Shown piece after piece: positions 5,901-6,029 of a DNA stretch of 6,029 nt (positions within the stretch are counted from its first letter, which is position 1; each line of letters begins with the position of its first letter). The DNA lies in the NCBI GenBank assembly GCA_025352915.1, contig JANXSA010000369.1, forward strand, positions 1 through 6,029, written 5' to 3'. This DNA is from Rhodospirillales bacterium. Lineage in GTDB: Bacteria > Pseudomonadota > Alphaproteobacteria > Acetobacterales > Acetobacteraceae. Made by a program: the position numbers and the translations under genes. The notes under the pieces were generated by a model, which saw only the letters and a list, made by a program, of their open reading frames with translations, was not told where the DNA came from and searched no databases.

Positions 5901-6022
5901 CGATGTCAGTGGGGCGTGGGGGCCAGGGTGGCGATGCAGATCTACTATTGTCGTGCCGTGTGGCCGGGAAGTGGTAAACTGGCGCTGCGTCAGGATGGTC
6001 CGATGCACCAATGGAGATTGCC

Positions 6023-6029
6023 ATGAAGA
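6023..6029 (+). CDS. Possible start of a divergent gene cut off by the window edge
   Basis: An ATG at 6023-6025 (coding Met-Lys so far) is preceded by GGAG at 6013-6016 with a six-base gap, a good ribosome-site geometry on the plus strand. TGGTAAACT at 5972-5980 resembles an extended -10 element (TGn plus 4 of 6 bases of TATAAT), but no convincing -35 is present. Only seven bases are visible, so neither product nor reality can be judged. A regulator divergent from gabD would be a common arrangement. Confidence 0.3.

Noticed and set aside
5851..6024. N-terminal extension of gabD to the ATG at 6024
   Set aside because: The 58 extra residues are Pro/His-rich and absent from E. coli GabD, and they cover the repeat-rich leader.

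Overview
The window is GC-rich and densely coded. Every well-supported gene lies on the minus strand, so transcription runs from right to left. High GC, a class II (plant/mycobacterial-type) DAHP synthase, glutathione reductase, GabD, and GC-rich intergenic hairpins followed by ACCCC all suggest an alphaproteobacterium. I lean towards Acetobacteraceae, mainly from memory of similar intergenic repeats, so that placement is tentative.

In order of transcription (right to left): a possible divergent gene just begins at the right edge on the plus strand. Next comes gabD (5850 to 4372), a complete succinate-semialdehyde dehydrogenase. It is followed by two small genes of unknown function (4288 to 3929 and 3809 to 3459), which are clearly paralogous to each other and much richer in A/T than their surroundings. 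A GC-rich hairpin lies on each side of each of these two genes. Then comes gor (3307 to 1967), a complete glutathione reductase with a strong Shine-Dalgarno and a hairpin-rich leader. Between gor and the next gene is a roughly 97-base AT-rich composite palindrome. The next gene (1842 to 1084) encodes a 252-residue pentapeptide-repeat protein whose layout matches the Qnr family. Last is a class II DAHP synthase (946 to beyond base 1), truncated by the window edge.

The housekeeping genes belong to unrelated pathways: GABA/succinate metabolism, thiol redox, and the aromatic amino-acid entry step. Each has its own leader, and gaps or hairpins separate them, so this looks like a run of co-oriented single-gene units and not one operon. 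The accessory part is the 3.4-4.3 kb block with the duplicated small genes, which may be acquired DNA.

The points most worth a second look are the paralog pair in its hairpin-bounded, low-GC island; the Qnr-like protein; the unusual cofactor-site residues in GabD; the composite AT palindrome; and the periodic C-rich repeats leading up to the gabD start. I saw no tRNA, rRNA, CRISPR array or insertion sequence, and no gene-free stretch longer than about 175 bases.
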